Assembly (NCBI GenBank): GCA_905233955.1
Contig: CAJOFQ010000003.1
Location: 1-64,000 of the forward strand
Length of the DNA stretch: 64,000 nucleotides
DNA from: an uncultured Lachnospiraceae bacterium
GTDB taxonomy: Bacteria; Bacillota; Clostridia; Lachnospirales; Lachnospiraceae
Reading direction: 5' to 3'
Every line of letters starts with the position of its first letter. The first letter of the stretch is position 1. The notes below the pieces were generated by a model. It did not search any database and was not told the origin of the DNA. It was given only the letters and a program-made list of their open reading frames with translations. A program made the translations under genes and the position numbers. Positions 7,896 through 15,788 of this stretch are shown here, piece after piece.

Positions 7896-9713
7896 TTAAC
7901 TGCCAGTACTAATGGAAGTTCCTGATGAGGCGCCACTGCCAGTACTAGTGGAAGTCCCTGATGAGGCGCCACTGCTGGTACTTGTAGTGCTTCCACTTGT
8001 GGATGTTCCTGATGAAGAACTGCTAGAACTGCTGCTGGTGGAAGACTTTTTCTTTGAGGATTTCGTAGCCCTTTTAAGAACTGATACTATCTTGCTGCTT
8101 CCTGAATTAGTCTTGGAAAATGCTGCCTTGTAGGCTATCAGCTTACTGGGGAAGCAGTATATCTTCGTCACCTGCGAACTCTTCAGACTGTTCTTGACTC
8201 CGGCTGCTGTAAGTATCTTGCTGTTGATATTAAGTGTCGTAAGAGCCTTGGCACTGGCAAATGCGCTTGCATTAATCTTTTTTACATTCTTTCCAATCTT
8301 AACTGATTTCAGTTTGCTCTTGCCCTTGAAAGCATTCGCACCTATGGTGGTTACACTGTATTTCTTTTTATTAATCGTAACCGTGGCTGGCACTGTAGCC
8401 GTGGTAGCTGAGCTGCTGACACTTGATGACTTGTAGGTAACTGTCGTAGTACCTGTTCTGGTGTAGGTAGCTTTAGTAGCCCCGCTTCCTGCAGTTGCAG
8501 TATCCCCGGTCTTGGTAAAGGTACTGCTGCTGGAGGATGAAGATGAACTGGAAGATGATGAACTGGAAGATGATGAACTGCTACTGCTGCTGTCATCATC
8601 GCTGCTTGATGTGCTCTCTAAAGAGGCCTTGATAGTAGCAGATTTTACTGTAGAACTTGAATATTTTACAGTAAATGTATACTCTTTGCTTTTTTTCAGC
8701 TTGGATGTCGTTAATGTCTTGCTGGAACTTTCTTTGCCATCGCTGCACTCTAACTCCCAGTCCATATCACTGGATGAAGCACTGGACGGCTTTATAGAGG
8801 AAGCTGAAACCGTAAGCTTATACTTTCCTTCCTTTGACGGTGTAAATTCAAGCTCCCATTCTGAATCAGGGGCTACTTTACTTACCGACTTTGAACCGCC
8901 GGATTTTATAGTAACTGTGTCCGGTTCTTCTGTCTCATATTCTTCGCTATCCGAAGAGGATGATATTGTTGCCTTAACACTTATTGCGGAAGCCGATGTT
9001 GTGGTAATAGTGTATGTATATTTCGTTCCACTGGTAAGACTACCGGTAAATGATTTGCCTGATGAAGAATAAGTCCCTCCGGTACTAGGTGTACACGATA
9101 TGTTAAATGTAGCTGAGCTGAAAGCAGTTGAAGTTGAACTGCTACCTGAAGTCAGAGCAAGCTTATATGTCCCTGTTGAAGATGGGGTATATGTTACCGT
9201 CCATACTGTGGCTGATGATAATGATTTTGTAGCTGTTTTGGTGCTGGTAATATCATCTGAAGTTGTTGAAGAAGTTGGATAAGTTAGAGTCGCAGTAACT
9301 CCGTCACTACTACCACTGCTATTCTGAATCTCAAACTGATAGAATGTTCCAGATGTCAATGCTATATTAAATGTGTTTGCAGTGACAAAAGCACCTGCAG
9401 TCTGCCCATATGCAGTACATCTCATTCCATGAGTTTTACTACCGCTTGATACAAGCGATAGCGTATAATTGCCAGAAGTCGTACAATTGATTCCCAACGC
9501 CCAAATGGCTCCATTATCAATTGTCGCAGTAGCTGTCGATGTAGTTCCTGAAGTTGGTGATGAAGGCAATAAAACCGACGCAGGCGCATCCGCCCTCACA
9601 ACTGCACCACCAACAGTCCTTTCTGAAACCGCAACACCGCCGACTGCACTTGTTACTCCAAGCAATATAGCCATCGCTATCGCAAAACTACGCCGCTTTA
9701 AACCTTTAAACAC
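7896..9713 (-). CDS. Secreted Ser-rich protein with LRR_5 (BspA-like) domain
   Basis: A 605-residue exported protein. Residues 1-42 form a signal peptide (FKGLKRRSFAIAMAILLGV, then Ala/Val-rich to AVVRADA). Three related beta-rich modules follow, each with a core like WTVTYTPSSTGTYKLAL (compare WELEFTPSKEGKYKLTV and WALGINCTTSGNYTLSL), about 100 residues apart, resembling bacterial pre-peptidase-type sandwich domains. A poly-Ser tract of about 25 residues (near 375-400) leads to a single LRR_5 unit (VTTIGANAFKGKSKLKSVKI, then INASAFASAKALTTLNI). The C-terminus is a Ser/Thr/Gly repeat tail. No LPXTG or transmembrane anchor is present, so it may be released or bound non-covalently. GTG start at 9713 with GAGGGGG seven bases before it. 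A role in adhesion is a guess. Confidence 0.8.
   Translation of the reverse strand: MFKGLKRRSFAIAMAILLGVTSAVGGVAVSERTVGGAVVRADAPASVLLPSSPTSGTTSTATATIDNGAIWALGINCTTSGNYTLSLVSSGSKTHGMRCTAYGQTAGAFVTANTFNIALTSGTFYQFEIQNSSGSSDGVTATLTYPTSSTTSDDITSTKTATKSLSSATVWTVTYTPSSTGTYKLALTSGSSSTSTAFSSATFNISCTPSTGGTYSSSGKSFTGSLTSGTKYTYTITTTSASAISVKATISSSSDSEEYETEEPDTVTIKSGGSKSVSKVAPDSEWELEFTPSKEGKYKLTVSASSIKPSSASSSDMDWELECSDGKESSSKTLTTSKLKKSKEYTFTVKYSSSTVKSATIKASLESTSSSDDDSSSSSSSSSSSSSSSSSSSSSSSTFTKTGDTATAGSGATKATYTRTGTTTVTYKSSSVSSSATTATVPATVTINKKKYSVTTIGANAFKGKSKLKSVKIGKNVKKINASAFASAKALTTLNINSKILTAAGVKNSLKSSQVTKIYCFPSKLIAYKAAFSKTNSGSSKIVSVLKRATKSSKKKSSTSSSSSSSSSGTSTSGSTTSTSSGASSGTSTSTGSGASSGTSISTGS
7903..7974. 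repeat. Two 36-bp tandem repeats in the tail of the Ser-rich gene
   Basis: Copies at 7903-7938 and 7939-7974 differ at two positions; a degenerate third copy follows. In frame they encode a 12-residue Ser/Gly/Thr unit (GASSGTSTSTGS type). Repeat-number change by slippage would alter tail length without a frameshift. Confidence 0.85.
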
Positions 9714-9762
9714 AACTAATCCCCCTCTCAGTCAACAATATAACAATAAATACCAAATCCCA

Positions 9763-9915
9763 CTAATTCTCTTTCCGACTCTCATTTGATGCAATCACCT
9801 CATCCTCTGTCGGAATATGAGTCCCAACCATAGCAATAAAATTAATTATCTTAGTATCACTCCAACCTTCCTTCCGCAATTCCAAGATTATATTTGTACA
9901 TTCTTTTGGAGTCAT
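9763..9915 (-). CDS. 50-residue conserved small protein, unknown
   Basis: Product begins MTPKECTNIILELRKEGWSD and continues TKIINFIAMVGTHIPTEDEV. The helix-GWSDTKIINF-helix layout resembles a small soluble protein seen in many clostridia (from memory), with no known function. I use the ATG at 9915, which has GGGAG eight bases upstream; an upstream ATG at 9969 lies before the predicted transcription start and lacks a ribosome binding site. It is followed after about 50 bases by the Ser-rich exported protein, so the two may share the promoter at 9959-9987. Confidence 0.7.
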   Translation of the reverse strand: MTPKECTNIILELRKEGWSDTKIINFIAMVGTHIPTEDEVIASNESRKEN

Positions 9916-9958
9916 AATCCATACTCCCTGATAGTGATAAATTTCTAACACCGTTTTC

Positions 9959-9987
9959 AGTATAAACATTTTTCAAAATCTAGTCAA
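9959..9987 (-). promoter_or_regulatory. Strong sigma-A promoter, leftward
   Basis: Reverse strand TTGACT (9987-9982) and TATACT (9964-9959) with a 17-base spacer. The transcription start near 9952 leaves a leader of about 37 bases to the ATG at 9915. The best-formed promoter in this accessory stretch; it probably also serves the Ser-rich gene. Confidence 0.75.
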
Positions 9988-10067
9988 TTATTGCAGCTAC
10001 AACCCCCGTTGAATCTGGTGTACAGCGCACTAAGCCAGTGGCTTAATATACTACAAAATGAATAATA

Positions 10068-11012
10068 CTACACCCGCAGATTTTTCAAAAGCCTTGTAAA
10101 ATATTCCGGCAGCGGGGCCTCCCATTCCATATACTCATTCGTAGTAGGATGGACAAGTCCGATTACCTTGGCATGAAGCGTCTGCCCCTGAAGCTTGAAT
10201 GGACATTTCTTGGGTCCGTAGACCTCATCTCCTAAAAGCGGATGTCCCAGATAAGCCATATGCACTCTGATCTGGTGGGTTCGCCCGGTCTCCAGGTCAA
10301 AACGCACATAACTATATTGATTAAATTCTTCTAAAACGGTGTAATGAGTGACTGCAGGCTTGCCATGTATCTTTTCTACAGCCATTCGCTTGCGATTCCC
10401 AGGATCTCTTCCAATGGGAGCATCAACTGTTCCATTCTGCTGCCCAAGCTTGCCATGGACAATACCCTCATAGCTGCGTCTTATGCTATGAACTGCTATC
10501 TGATCGGCAATAAAAATGTGCGACCTGTCATTTTTACATACCACAAGCGATCCTGTGGTATCCTTATCAATACGATGGACGATACCCGGCCTAAGCTCAC
10601 CATTAATACCCGAAAGACGATCGCCGCAATGGTACATTATGGCGTTAACCAGGGTACCATCCCAATGGCCTGCAGCCGGATGAACTACCATTCCTTTTGG
10701 CTTATTAATAATCAGCAGGTCATCATCCTCATAAATTATCTCCAGCGGAATATCCTGCGGAACAATATCTACCCTGGCAGGAGCCGTATTTGTGGTTAAA
10801 ATGATCTCATCACCTGCGCGCAGCCTGTAATTAGCTTTGATCTCATGGTTGTTGACTCGTATTTCACCACGCTCCATCAGCTTTTGCAAATGGCTTCTGG
10901 AAACTTCTTCAAGCTTGCTGCTAAGATAACGATCTATTCTGTTTCCTGCCTCATTCTCACTAGCTATAAATACTTTATATCCGTAATCCATAATTCTGCT
11001 ATTCCATAACAT
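10068..11012 (-). CDS. RluD-family 23S rRNA pseudouridine synthase
   Basis: Converts specific uridines in RNA, usually 23S rRNA, to pseudouridine. An N-terminal S4 RNA-binding domain (residues about 22-75; RIDRYLSSKLEEVSRSHLQK) precedes the catalytic domain, with motif RPGIVHRIDKDTTG in which D149 is the expected catalytic aspartate, then GRTHQIRVHMAYLGHPLLGD. At 314 residues it is normal for the RluD/YlyB group; which uridine it modifies cannot be told. ATG at 11012 with GGTAGGG five bases upstream; a second ATG (residue 8) is possible. In many Firmicutes this gene follows lspA; here an SDR gene and a rightward gene separate them. Confidence 0.92.
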   Translation of the reverse strand: MLWNSRIMDYGYKVFIASENEAGNRIDRYLSSKLEEVSRSHLQKLMERGEIRVNNHEIKANYRLRAGDEIILTTNTAPARVDIVPQDIPLEIIYEDDDLLIINKPKGMVVHPAAGHWDGTLVNAIMYHCGDRLSGINGELRPGIVHRIDKDTTGSLVVCKNDRSHIFIADQIAVHSIRRSYEGIVHGKLGQQNGTVDAPIGRDPGNRKRMAVEKIHGKPAVTHYTVLEEFNQYSYVRFDLETGRTHQIRVHMAYLGHPLLGDEVYGPKKCPFKLQGQTLHAKVIGLVHPTTNEYMEWEAPLPEYFTRLLKNLRV

Positions 11013-11018
11013 GTATCC

Positions 11019-11159
11019 CTACCATATCTGTGAAAGCTGTCTTCGAAAACGCTTGAAAAACCGTATATTACCATTCAGGTAAGCCTCTGCAACAGGCTTT
11101 AAACCGGTTTCTTCCACTATTTCTTCAATCAATGAATTTTCACTAAAACCATTTACCAC
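11019..11159 (-). CDS. Possible 46-residue small protein upstream of the pseudouridine synthase
   Basis: Reverse-strand frame from GTG 11159 to TAG 11019, six bases before the rluD-like ATG. The product is roughly MVNGFSENSLIEEIVEETGL, then KPVAEAYLNGNIRFFKRFRR, ending QLSQIW: an acidic helix, then a basic aromatic segment. Amino acid choice looks protein-like rather than random, and the stop codon is part of the next gene's ribosome binding region, as in translational coupling. Against it: only a weak GAG before the GTG, and no clear leftward promoter. I recognise no family. Confidence 0.4.
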   Translation of the reverse strand: MVNGFSENSLIEEIVEETGLKPVAEAYLNGNIRFFKRFRRQLSQIW

Positions 11160-11188
11160 TTGTTAATCTCGTTTTCTTATACTATACT
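11160..11188 (+). promoter_or_regulatory. Sigma-A promoter for the phosphoribosyltransferase gene
   Basis: TTGTTA at 11160-11165 and TATACT at 11183-11188 with a 17-base spacer. The start of transcription near 11195 leaves a leader of about 75 bases before the ATG at 11271. Confidence 0.65.
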
Positions 11189-11270
11189 TATGATGCGAGG
11201 TTCGAAGGGTATTCTGCCTGTCGCACAACGCTTAAACATTATAACATATATCACAAAGAGGAGCCAAGCC

Positions 11271-11822
11271 ATGACATATGATATTGAAGTTGCAGGAGTT
11301 AAACGCACTCTTCCGCTTTTACCCCTTAATGATTCCAAGATGATAGCCGCATTTGTAATATTTGGTGATGTGGAGTTAACTGTCGCCTGCGCCGGAAAGC
11401 TGCTGGAAAAAGCTCCTGATTTTGATTATATGGTGGCTCCAGAGGCCAAGGCTATCCCCTTAGTACATGAGATGGCCAGACAGAGCGGACGCAATGAATA
11501 TGTTCTTGTGAGAAAAGCTAAAAAGCTTTACATGGATGGCTGTCTGGAGGTTGAGGATCGTTCTATCACCACAGAAGGCGAACAGAAGCTTTTTATGGAT
11601 GGCAAGGATGCCAAAATGATTCATGGCAAGCGCGTACTGATACTGGATGATGTGATATCTACAGGCGGATCCATCAAGGCAGTTGAGGATCTGGTGAATC
11701 AGGCAGGAGGCAATATTGTAGGCAGAATGGCAATTCTGGCAGAAGGAGGAGCCGCTGCCAGAGATGACATCATATACCTGGAGCCGCTGCCATTATTTGA
11801 TTCAGAAGGTAATGAAATATAG
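11271..11822 (+). CDS. Phosphoribosyltransferase family protein (adenine PRTase-like)
   Basis: A type I PRTase of 183 residues, the size of Apt. The PRPP-binding loop RVLILDDVISTGGS (residues 121-134, acidic pair D126-D127) is intact, and the N-terminal half has MVAPEAKAIPLVHEMARQSG, comparable to the flap and hood region of adenine phosphoribosyltransferase. It would form a nucleoside monophosphate from a base and PRPP; the base is not certain, as the sequence diverges from canonical Apt. The start at ATG 11271 is supported by AGAGGAG upstream; the longer frame to 11160 would begin within the promoter. Single-gene unit flanked by promoter and terminator. Confidence 0.85.
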   Translation: MTYDIEVAGVKRTLPLLPLNDSKMIAAFVIFGDVELTVACAGKLLEKAPDFDYMVAPEAKAIPLVHEMARQSGRNEYVLVRKAKKLYMDGCLEVEDRSITTEGEQKLFMDGKDAKMIHGKRVLILDDVISTGGSIKAVEDLVNQAGGNIVGRMAILAEGGAAARDDIIYLEPLPLFDSEGNEI

Positions 11823-11874
11823 TTATATGGTTCGTGTATACATTTGTCCGCGGATTCTGAAAAATTCAATTAAG

Positions 11875-11912
11875 AAACCCCCACAACCAAGAAGCAGGTT
11901 GTGGGGGTTTTT
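11875..11912. terminator. Bidirectional terminator between PRTase and SDR genes
   Basis: Perfect 14-base stem, AAACCCCCACAACC (11875-11888) with GGTTGTGGGGGTTT (11897-11910), loop eight, followed by T residues rightward and a TTTCTT run leftward. It ends both the rightward PRTase gene and the leftward SDR gene. Confidence 0.92.
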
Positions 11913-11915
11913 AAA

Positions 11916-11991
11916 TCTACTGAAAGGTTCACACCCTTTTTACATAGCCGTATATCCGCCGTCTACAGGAAGGTTCACACCGGTTACATAG
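11916..11991. repeat. Imperfect direct repeat at the 3' end of the SDR gene
   Basis: About 30 bases repeated at 11916-11947 and 11962-11991, both containing AGGTTCACACC and TACATAG. The second copy encodes the YVTGVNL end of the SDR; the first lies across and beyond its stop codon. Looks like a decayed short tandem duplication. Confidence 0.6.
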
Positions 11992-12713
11992 GCGGAATTC
12001 GGTGATGAAAGGAACAGCACTGCCGTATCCAGCTCGCCCTCATTACCGTAACGCTCTTCCGGGATCATGGTTCTGGCATTCTGCTGGAAAAAGTCAGAAT
12101 CCAAAGTCTCCTTGGTAAGAGGCGTGTAGAAATAGCCGGGGCAAATTGCGTTAACAGTAATCTTGTATTTGCCCCACTCAGCCGCCAATGCCCTGGTAAG
12201 GTTAACAACACCGCCCTTTGCGGCATGGTACGGAGCAGACCCGGCAATCTTGTTGCCTACCAGTCCATACATGGATGCGATATTGATAATTCGGCCATAG
12301 GTTGCAGGTATCATAGCCTTCTTGGCAACTGCTCTGGCAACCTTAAAGGATCCAAACAGATCAATATTCATCTCATTATCAAACTGCTCGTCCGTAATGT
12401 CTTCAGCAGGTGCCACAGCACCCGTACCAGCATTGTTGATTAATATATCAACTCTTCCAAAATGCTCCATTACCTGATCTACCATACTCTCTACCATAGC
12501 AGTGTCCGTAACATCGCATCGTATAGCCAGGGTCTTAACCTGGAAGGTATCCGCTATATCCTTGGCAACCTCCTGAATCAGATTCTCGCGCCTTGCAATA
12601 CATACAATGTTCGCCCCCTGGTTCGCCAGGGCCTTCGCCATCTGAACACCTAATCCGGTAGATGCTCCGGTTACAATAGCTGTCTGCCCCTTCAGGTCAA
12701 AATAGTTCTTCAT
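11940..12713 (-). CDS. Short-chain dehydrogenase/reductase (gluconate 5-dehydrogenase-like)
   Basis: NAD(P)-dependent oxidoreductase of the classical SDR family, 257 residues. The cofactor loop is TGASTGLG (15-22), the structural motif NNAG is at 93-96, and the catalytic residues S147, Y162 and K166 (YHAAK) are present. The C-terminal LPVDGGYTAM is typical. Overall wording resembles gluconate 5-dehydrogenase or 2-deoxy-gluconate dehydrogenase relatives, but the substrate cannot be assigned. It overlaps the end of lspA by 17 bases, so it is translated from the same leftward transcript, and ends at the terminator at 11875-11912. Confidence 0.88.
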   Translation of the reverse strand: MKNYFDLKGQTAIVTGASTGLGVQMAKALANQGANIVCIARRENLIQEVAKDIADTFQVKTLAIRCDVTDTAMVESMVDQVMEHFGRVDILINNAGTGAVAPAEDITDEQFDNEMNIDLFGSFKVARAVAKKAMIPATYGRIINIASMYGLVGNKIAGSAPYHAAKGGVVNLTRALAAEWGKYKITVNAICPGYFYTPLTKETLDSDFFQQNARTMIPEERYGNEGELDTAVLFLSSPNSAYVTGVNLPVDGGYTAM

Positions 12714-13185
12714 AATTTTCCCCTTTCAATATCAATATAAAAAGAACCAACACGCTCATTGTAACATAAATATCCGCAACATTAAAGATTGGAAAATTTA
12801 TTAATGAAAAATAGAAAAAATCCACCACATATCCAAGCCTTATACGATCTATGAAATTCCCTATTGCGCCTGCCAGGAGTACAACCAGATCGCATGCAAA
12901 GGGATAAAAACGCTTTTCAAGCGGCATTTTTACAAGTATTCTTACTATAGCAGCGCAGATAACTATGGTCAGAACAACAAAAAACCACTTCATTCCCCTT
13001 AATATCCCAAAGGCCGCACCTGTATTCTCAAGATAGACCAGCCTGAATACTCCTGGAATAATATCAATCCCATCACTGCCGGACAGGTACAATACTGCAA
13101 GATGCTTGGTTAGCGCATCCAAAAGTACCAGCAGAATCAGTGCCAAAAGTGAAAACAATAAAAATCGAAGTCTCTTCGCTGTCAT
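12697..13185 (-). CDS. lspA: Lipoprotein signal peptidase (signal peptidase II)
   Basis: Membrane aspartyl protease that removes signal peptides from prolipoproteins after diacylglyceryl modification. 162 residues with four transmembrane segments. The family motifs are LENTGAAFG (about 52-60), IGNFIDRIRLGYVVDF (about 107-122) and FNVADI (about 132-137), which supply the two catalytic aspartates. The start codon overlaps the aroB stop by four bases (ATGA), indicating translational coupling. Downstream it overlaps the SDR gene. Confidence 0.97.
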   Translation of the reverse strand: MTAKRLRFLLFSLLALILLVLLDALTKHLAVLYLSGSDGIDIIPGVFRLVYLENTGAAFGILRGMKWFFVVLTIVICAAIVRILVKMPLEKRFYPFACDLVVLLAGAIGNFIDRIRLGYVVDFFYFSLINFPIFNVADIYVTMSVLVLFILILKGENYEELF

Positions 13186-14285
13186 TGATCTATTACCTGA
13201 TCTATTGCCCCGGCAAGCTCCCCGTCACTGATATCATCAGCTATCATTGCCTTGCCAATGGCTTCTAACAATATAAAACGAATCTGTCCGGAAGACATCT
13301 TTTTATCAGATTTTGTTGCAAAAATTACATCATCTACAGACATCCCTGAAGTACTCACAGGAAGCAAATAGGTCTTAAGAAGCTTAGTAAGCTGTGCAAC
13401 ATCAGACTCCGTAATGCAGCCTCTTTTGCAGGAAAGATAAGCAGCGGCATACATTCCAATTCCAACACAGTGACCGTGAGCCAGTGAAAAATCGGATAGC
13501 TTCTCAATGGCATGGCCAATAGTATGACCAAAATTAAGTATGGCTCTGATTCCCTTTTCTGTTGGATCCTCCTCAACTATACGCCTCTTGCAGTCACAGC
13601 TGGTGAAAATCATATGAGCCAGGGCATCAGGATCTTTTTTCAGAACAGCTTCAACATTATCCGAAAGCCAGCTATAAAATTCACGATCCATGATAAGACC
13701 ATATTTTATGACTTCGGCCATTCCGGAGGAAAACTGTATTGTATCTAAAGTATCCAATACACCGGTATTGATATACACAAGCTTTGGCATGTAAAAAGCT
13801 CCTACCATATTCTTATATGAGAGGTAATCAACTCCGGTCTTGCCTCCTACGCTGCTGTCAACCTGTGAAAGCAGTGTGGTTGGAATCTGAATAAATGATA
13901 TTCCCCTGAGATATGTAGCGGCCGCAAAGCCTGTCATATCTCCTACTACACCGCCTCCTAAGGCTACAAGCAGGCTTTTTCTGTCAAAGTGTTCATTAAT
14001 AAGAAACTCATACAAGCCTTCAATAGATCCAAGATTCTTGTTCTGTTCTCCGGCTTCAAATATGTAGCTTACTACCGTTGTAAACTCACTTTTTAATATA
14101 CCCAAAACTGCATCAAGATACAGAGGTGCAACGATTGAATCTGAAACAATGCACACCTTACTGCATGAAGACAGACCGCTTGATCTGATCTCTTCGGCCA
14201 AACTGTCCATGTCATGCGATATTACAATATCATATGAATGCTTACTATCACGGGTAACGGGTATTCTCATGTTAGACTGTTCCAT
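13182..14285 (-). CDS. aroB: 3-dehydroquinate synthase
   Basis: Second enzyme of the shikimate pathway; converts DAHP to 3-dehydroquinate using NAD and a divalent metal. Motifs include VALGGGVVGDMTGFAAATYL, IPTTLLSQVDSSVGGKTGVD and the metal ligand segments NFGHTIGHAIE and LAHGHCVGIGM. I use the ATG at 14285 (367 residues), which has GGAGT eight bases upstream; a TTG at 14321 would extend it by 12 residues without a ribosome binding site. It is transcribed leftward with lspA and the SDR gene, apparently from the promoter at 14394-14423. No other aro gene is adjacent; pheA lies far away at 39.4 kb. Confidence 0.96.
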   Translation of the reverse strand: MEQSNMRIPVTRDSKHSYDIVISHDMDSLAEEIRSSGLSSCSKVCIVSDSIVAPLYLDAVLGILKSEFTTVVSYIFEAGEQNKNLGSIEGLYEFLINEHFDRKSLLVALGGGVVGDMTGFAAATYLRGISFIQIPTTLLSQVDSSVGGKTGVDYLSYKNMVGAFYMPKLVYINTGVLDTLDTIQFSSGMAEVIKYGLIMDREFYSWLSDNVEAVLKKDPDALAHMIFTSCDCKRRIVEEDPTEKGIRAILNFGHTIGHAIEKLSDFSLAHGHCVGIGMYAAAYLSCKRGCITESDVAQLTKLLKTYLLPVSTSGMSVDDVIFATKSDKKMSSGQIRFILLEAIGKAMIADDISDGELAGAIDQVIDQ

Positions 14286-14393
14286 ATCCAAGACTCCATA
14301 TATTAGATCAATTAGATGCAAAAAGAAGCTTTAAGCACCTTGCGACTCAAAGCCAGTGCTTTGGGCATGTGCAATTTTCTTAACAGTGACAAA

Positions 14394-14433
14394 ATTATAC
14401 AGGAAGTACATGCCCTTAGGCAAGATACTTCCT
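14394..14433 (-). promoter_or_regulatory. aroB promoter straddled by an inverted repeat
   Basis: Reverse strand TTGCCT (14423-14418) and TATAAT (14399-14394), spacer 18. A perfect eight-base inverted repeat, AGGAAGTA at 14401-14408 and TACTTCCT at 14426-14433, brackets the -35 element with its right arm in the spacer. This could be an operator, or the stem of a sepF terminator, although no T run follows. The rest of the 14286-14517 interval shows only a five-base hairpin (TGCGG/CCGCA) just after sepF. Confidence 0.5.
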
Positions 14434-14517
14434 GTAATAAAGACAATACTATATTAAAAATAGAAAATAAAAAAACTAAACTACATCAGATTATATTTAT
14501 ATGCGGCTATCCGCAAA

Positions 14518-15060
14518 TCAAAATCCTGTCTGAAGTCCTGCAAATCCGAATGAATCAACAATCTCAGCAAGATCACCCGTAATATCAACTGCATGAGGAG
14601 TCACTACGAATATGTAATTACTGATCCTCTGAAGATTACCCTCTATGGCGTAACAAGAACCGGAAATAAAATCAATAAGACGCTGAGCCAATGCCAGATC
14701 AAGGCCCTCCATATTGAGGATAACAGTTCGTCCTGCAAGCAGGGTCTCGGAAATCTCGCCTGCATCTTCAAATGCCTGAGGCTTGATAACACATACCTCC
14801 ATCTGAGTTGAAGCACGCTTCCTCGATCTCATGGGTGTGATCTTGGAAGAATTACCCACGCTTCGTGATACCGAGCGGGAACTGGTTCCACCTGATGAAA
14901 CAGGCATCTCTTCTTCTATATCATCAGTTCCTGTCTTCTTGAAGAAGAAACGCTTCTTCTCAGGAACCTCATCCTCAAATTCATCGAACTCCTCGTCGTA
15001 AAATTCCTCGTCATCATCATTCAAACGCATGACATCCAGCATCTTGTCAAAAACACTCAT
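14518..15060 (-). CDS. sepF: SepF cell division protein
   Basis: Membrane-associated FtsZ anchor that curves into rings at the division site. 180 residues: an N-terminal amphipathic segment (MSVFDKMLDVMRL), an acidic and then Ser/Arg-rich linker (residues 15-85) and the globular SepF domain starting at QMEVCVIKPQAFEDAGEISE, with LNMEGLDLALAQRLIDFISG and YIFVVTPHAVDITG. It follows yggS by 23 bases, the usual clostridial arrangement. Intact. Confidence 0.95.
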   Translation of the reverse strand: MSVFDKMLDVMRLNDDDEEFYDEEFDEFEDEVPEKKRFFFKKTGTDDIEEEMPVSSGGTSSRSVSRSVGNSSKITPMRSRKRASTQMEVCVIKPQAFEDAGEISETLLAGRTVILNMEGLDLALAQRLIDFISGSCYAIEGNLQRISNYIFVVTPHAVDITGDLAEIVDSFGFAGLQTGF

Positions 15061-15083
15061 AATTTGGATAATCTCCTATTCCA

Positions 15084-15776
15084 TCAGTTGTTGTAATGTC
15101 TTTCACCAAAGATACCTGTCCCGACCCTGACCATGGTGGCTCCTTCTTCAACTGCCACTTCATAATCACCTGTCATACCCATAGACAAAATATCCATGGA
15201 TACATTATGAATGTTTTGCCGCTGTATGTCAATACTTAATTCCTTTATTTTGTGGAAAATTGGACGATTTTCCTCAGAATCCACAACATATGGAGCTATT
15301 GTCATCAATCCTTTGATGGAAACTCCATCCAACCCTGAGGTTTGCCGAACCAGCTCCAGCGTATCTTCTACATGTATTCCGAACTTGCTGCTCTCTTCGG
15401 CTACATTTACTTCTATCAGAATCGGGATAATTATGCCGCGCTTCTTAGCTTGGATATTTATTTCTTCTGCCAATCTAAAGGTATCAACAGAGTGAATTAA
15501 TGCCACTTTACCGGCTATGTATTTGACTTTATTGCGCTGCAAATGACCTATCATATGCCATTCTATATCAGATGGCAGGCTCTCTATCTTGGAAGTAAGC
15601 TCCTGAACCTTGTTCTCACCAAATACCCTTACACCAAGATCATATGCTTCCTGCAGCACCTCCATCGGCTGGGTCTTTGATACAGCAATAAGTGTAACCT
15701 CTTTTGGATCGCGTCCGGCTCTTTGGCAGGCGTTATCGATATTCTTTCTGACTGTTTCGAGAGATTCCTGTAGCAT
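15084..15776 (-). CDS. YggS/PLPBP family pyridoxal phosphate homeostasis protein
   Basis: A PLP-binding single-domain protein that buffers pyridoxal phosphate and affects amino acid metabolism; it is not an active racemase. 230 residues. The PLP lysine is K34 in TLIAVSKTQP; other family landmarks are FGENKVQEL, WHMIGHLQRNKVKYI, EVNVAEESSKFG, LSMGMTGDYEVAVEEGATMV and RVGTGIFGER. It sits just upstream of sepF and 12 bases after the HlyD-like gene, in a likely operon. Confidence 0.95.
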   Translation of the reverse strand: MLQESLETVRKNIDNACQRAGRDPKEVTLIAVSKTQPMEVLQEAYDLGVRVFGENKVQELTSKIESLPSDIEWHMIGHLQRNKVKYIAGKVALIHSVDTFRLAEEINIQAKKRGIIIPILIEVNVAEESSKFGIHVEDTLELVRQTSGLDGVSIKGLMTIAPYVVDSEENRPIFHKIKELSIDIQRQNIHNVSMDILSMGMTGDYEVAVEEGATMVRVGTGIFGERHYNN

Positions 15777-15788
15777 AATTAGCTCCTT

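Noticed and set aside
7903..7974. 36-base tandem repeats as a possible CRISPR array
   Set aside because: Copies are directly adjacent without spacers and lie in frame in a coding tail.
8512..9072. Long rightward open frame of 186 codons opposite the Ser-rich gene
   Set aside because: It is the acidic, Leu/Ser-rich shadow produced by Ser and Thr codons on the other strand; it has no ribosome binding site, and the opposite strand has clear domains and a signal peptide.
14322..14517. Rightward frame 14316-14582 downstream of aroB
   Set aside because: Crosses the sepF end and the promoter with no family features; treated as a chance frame.
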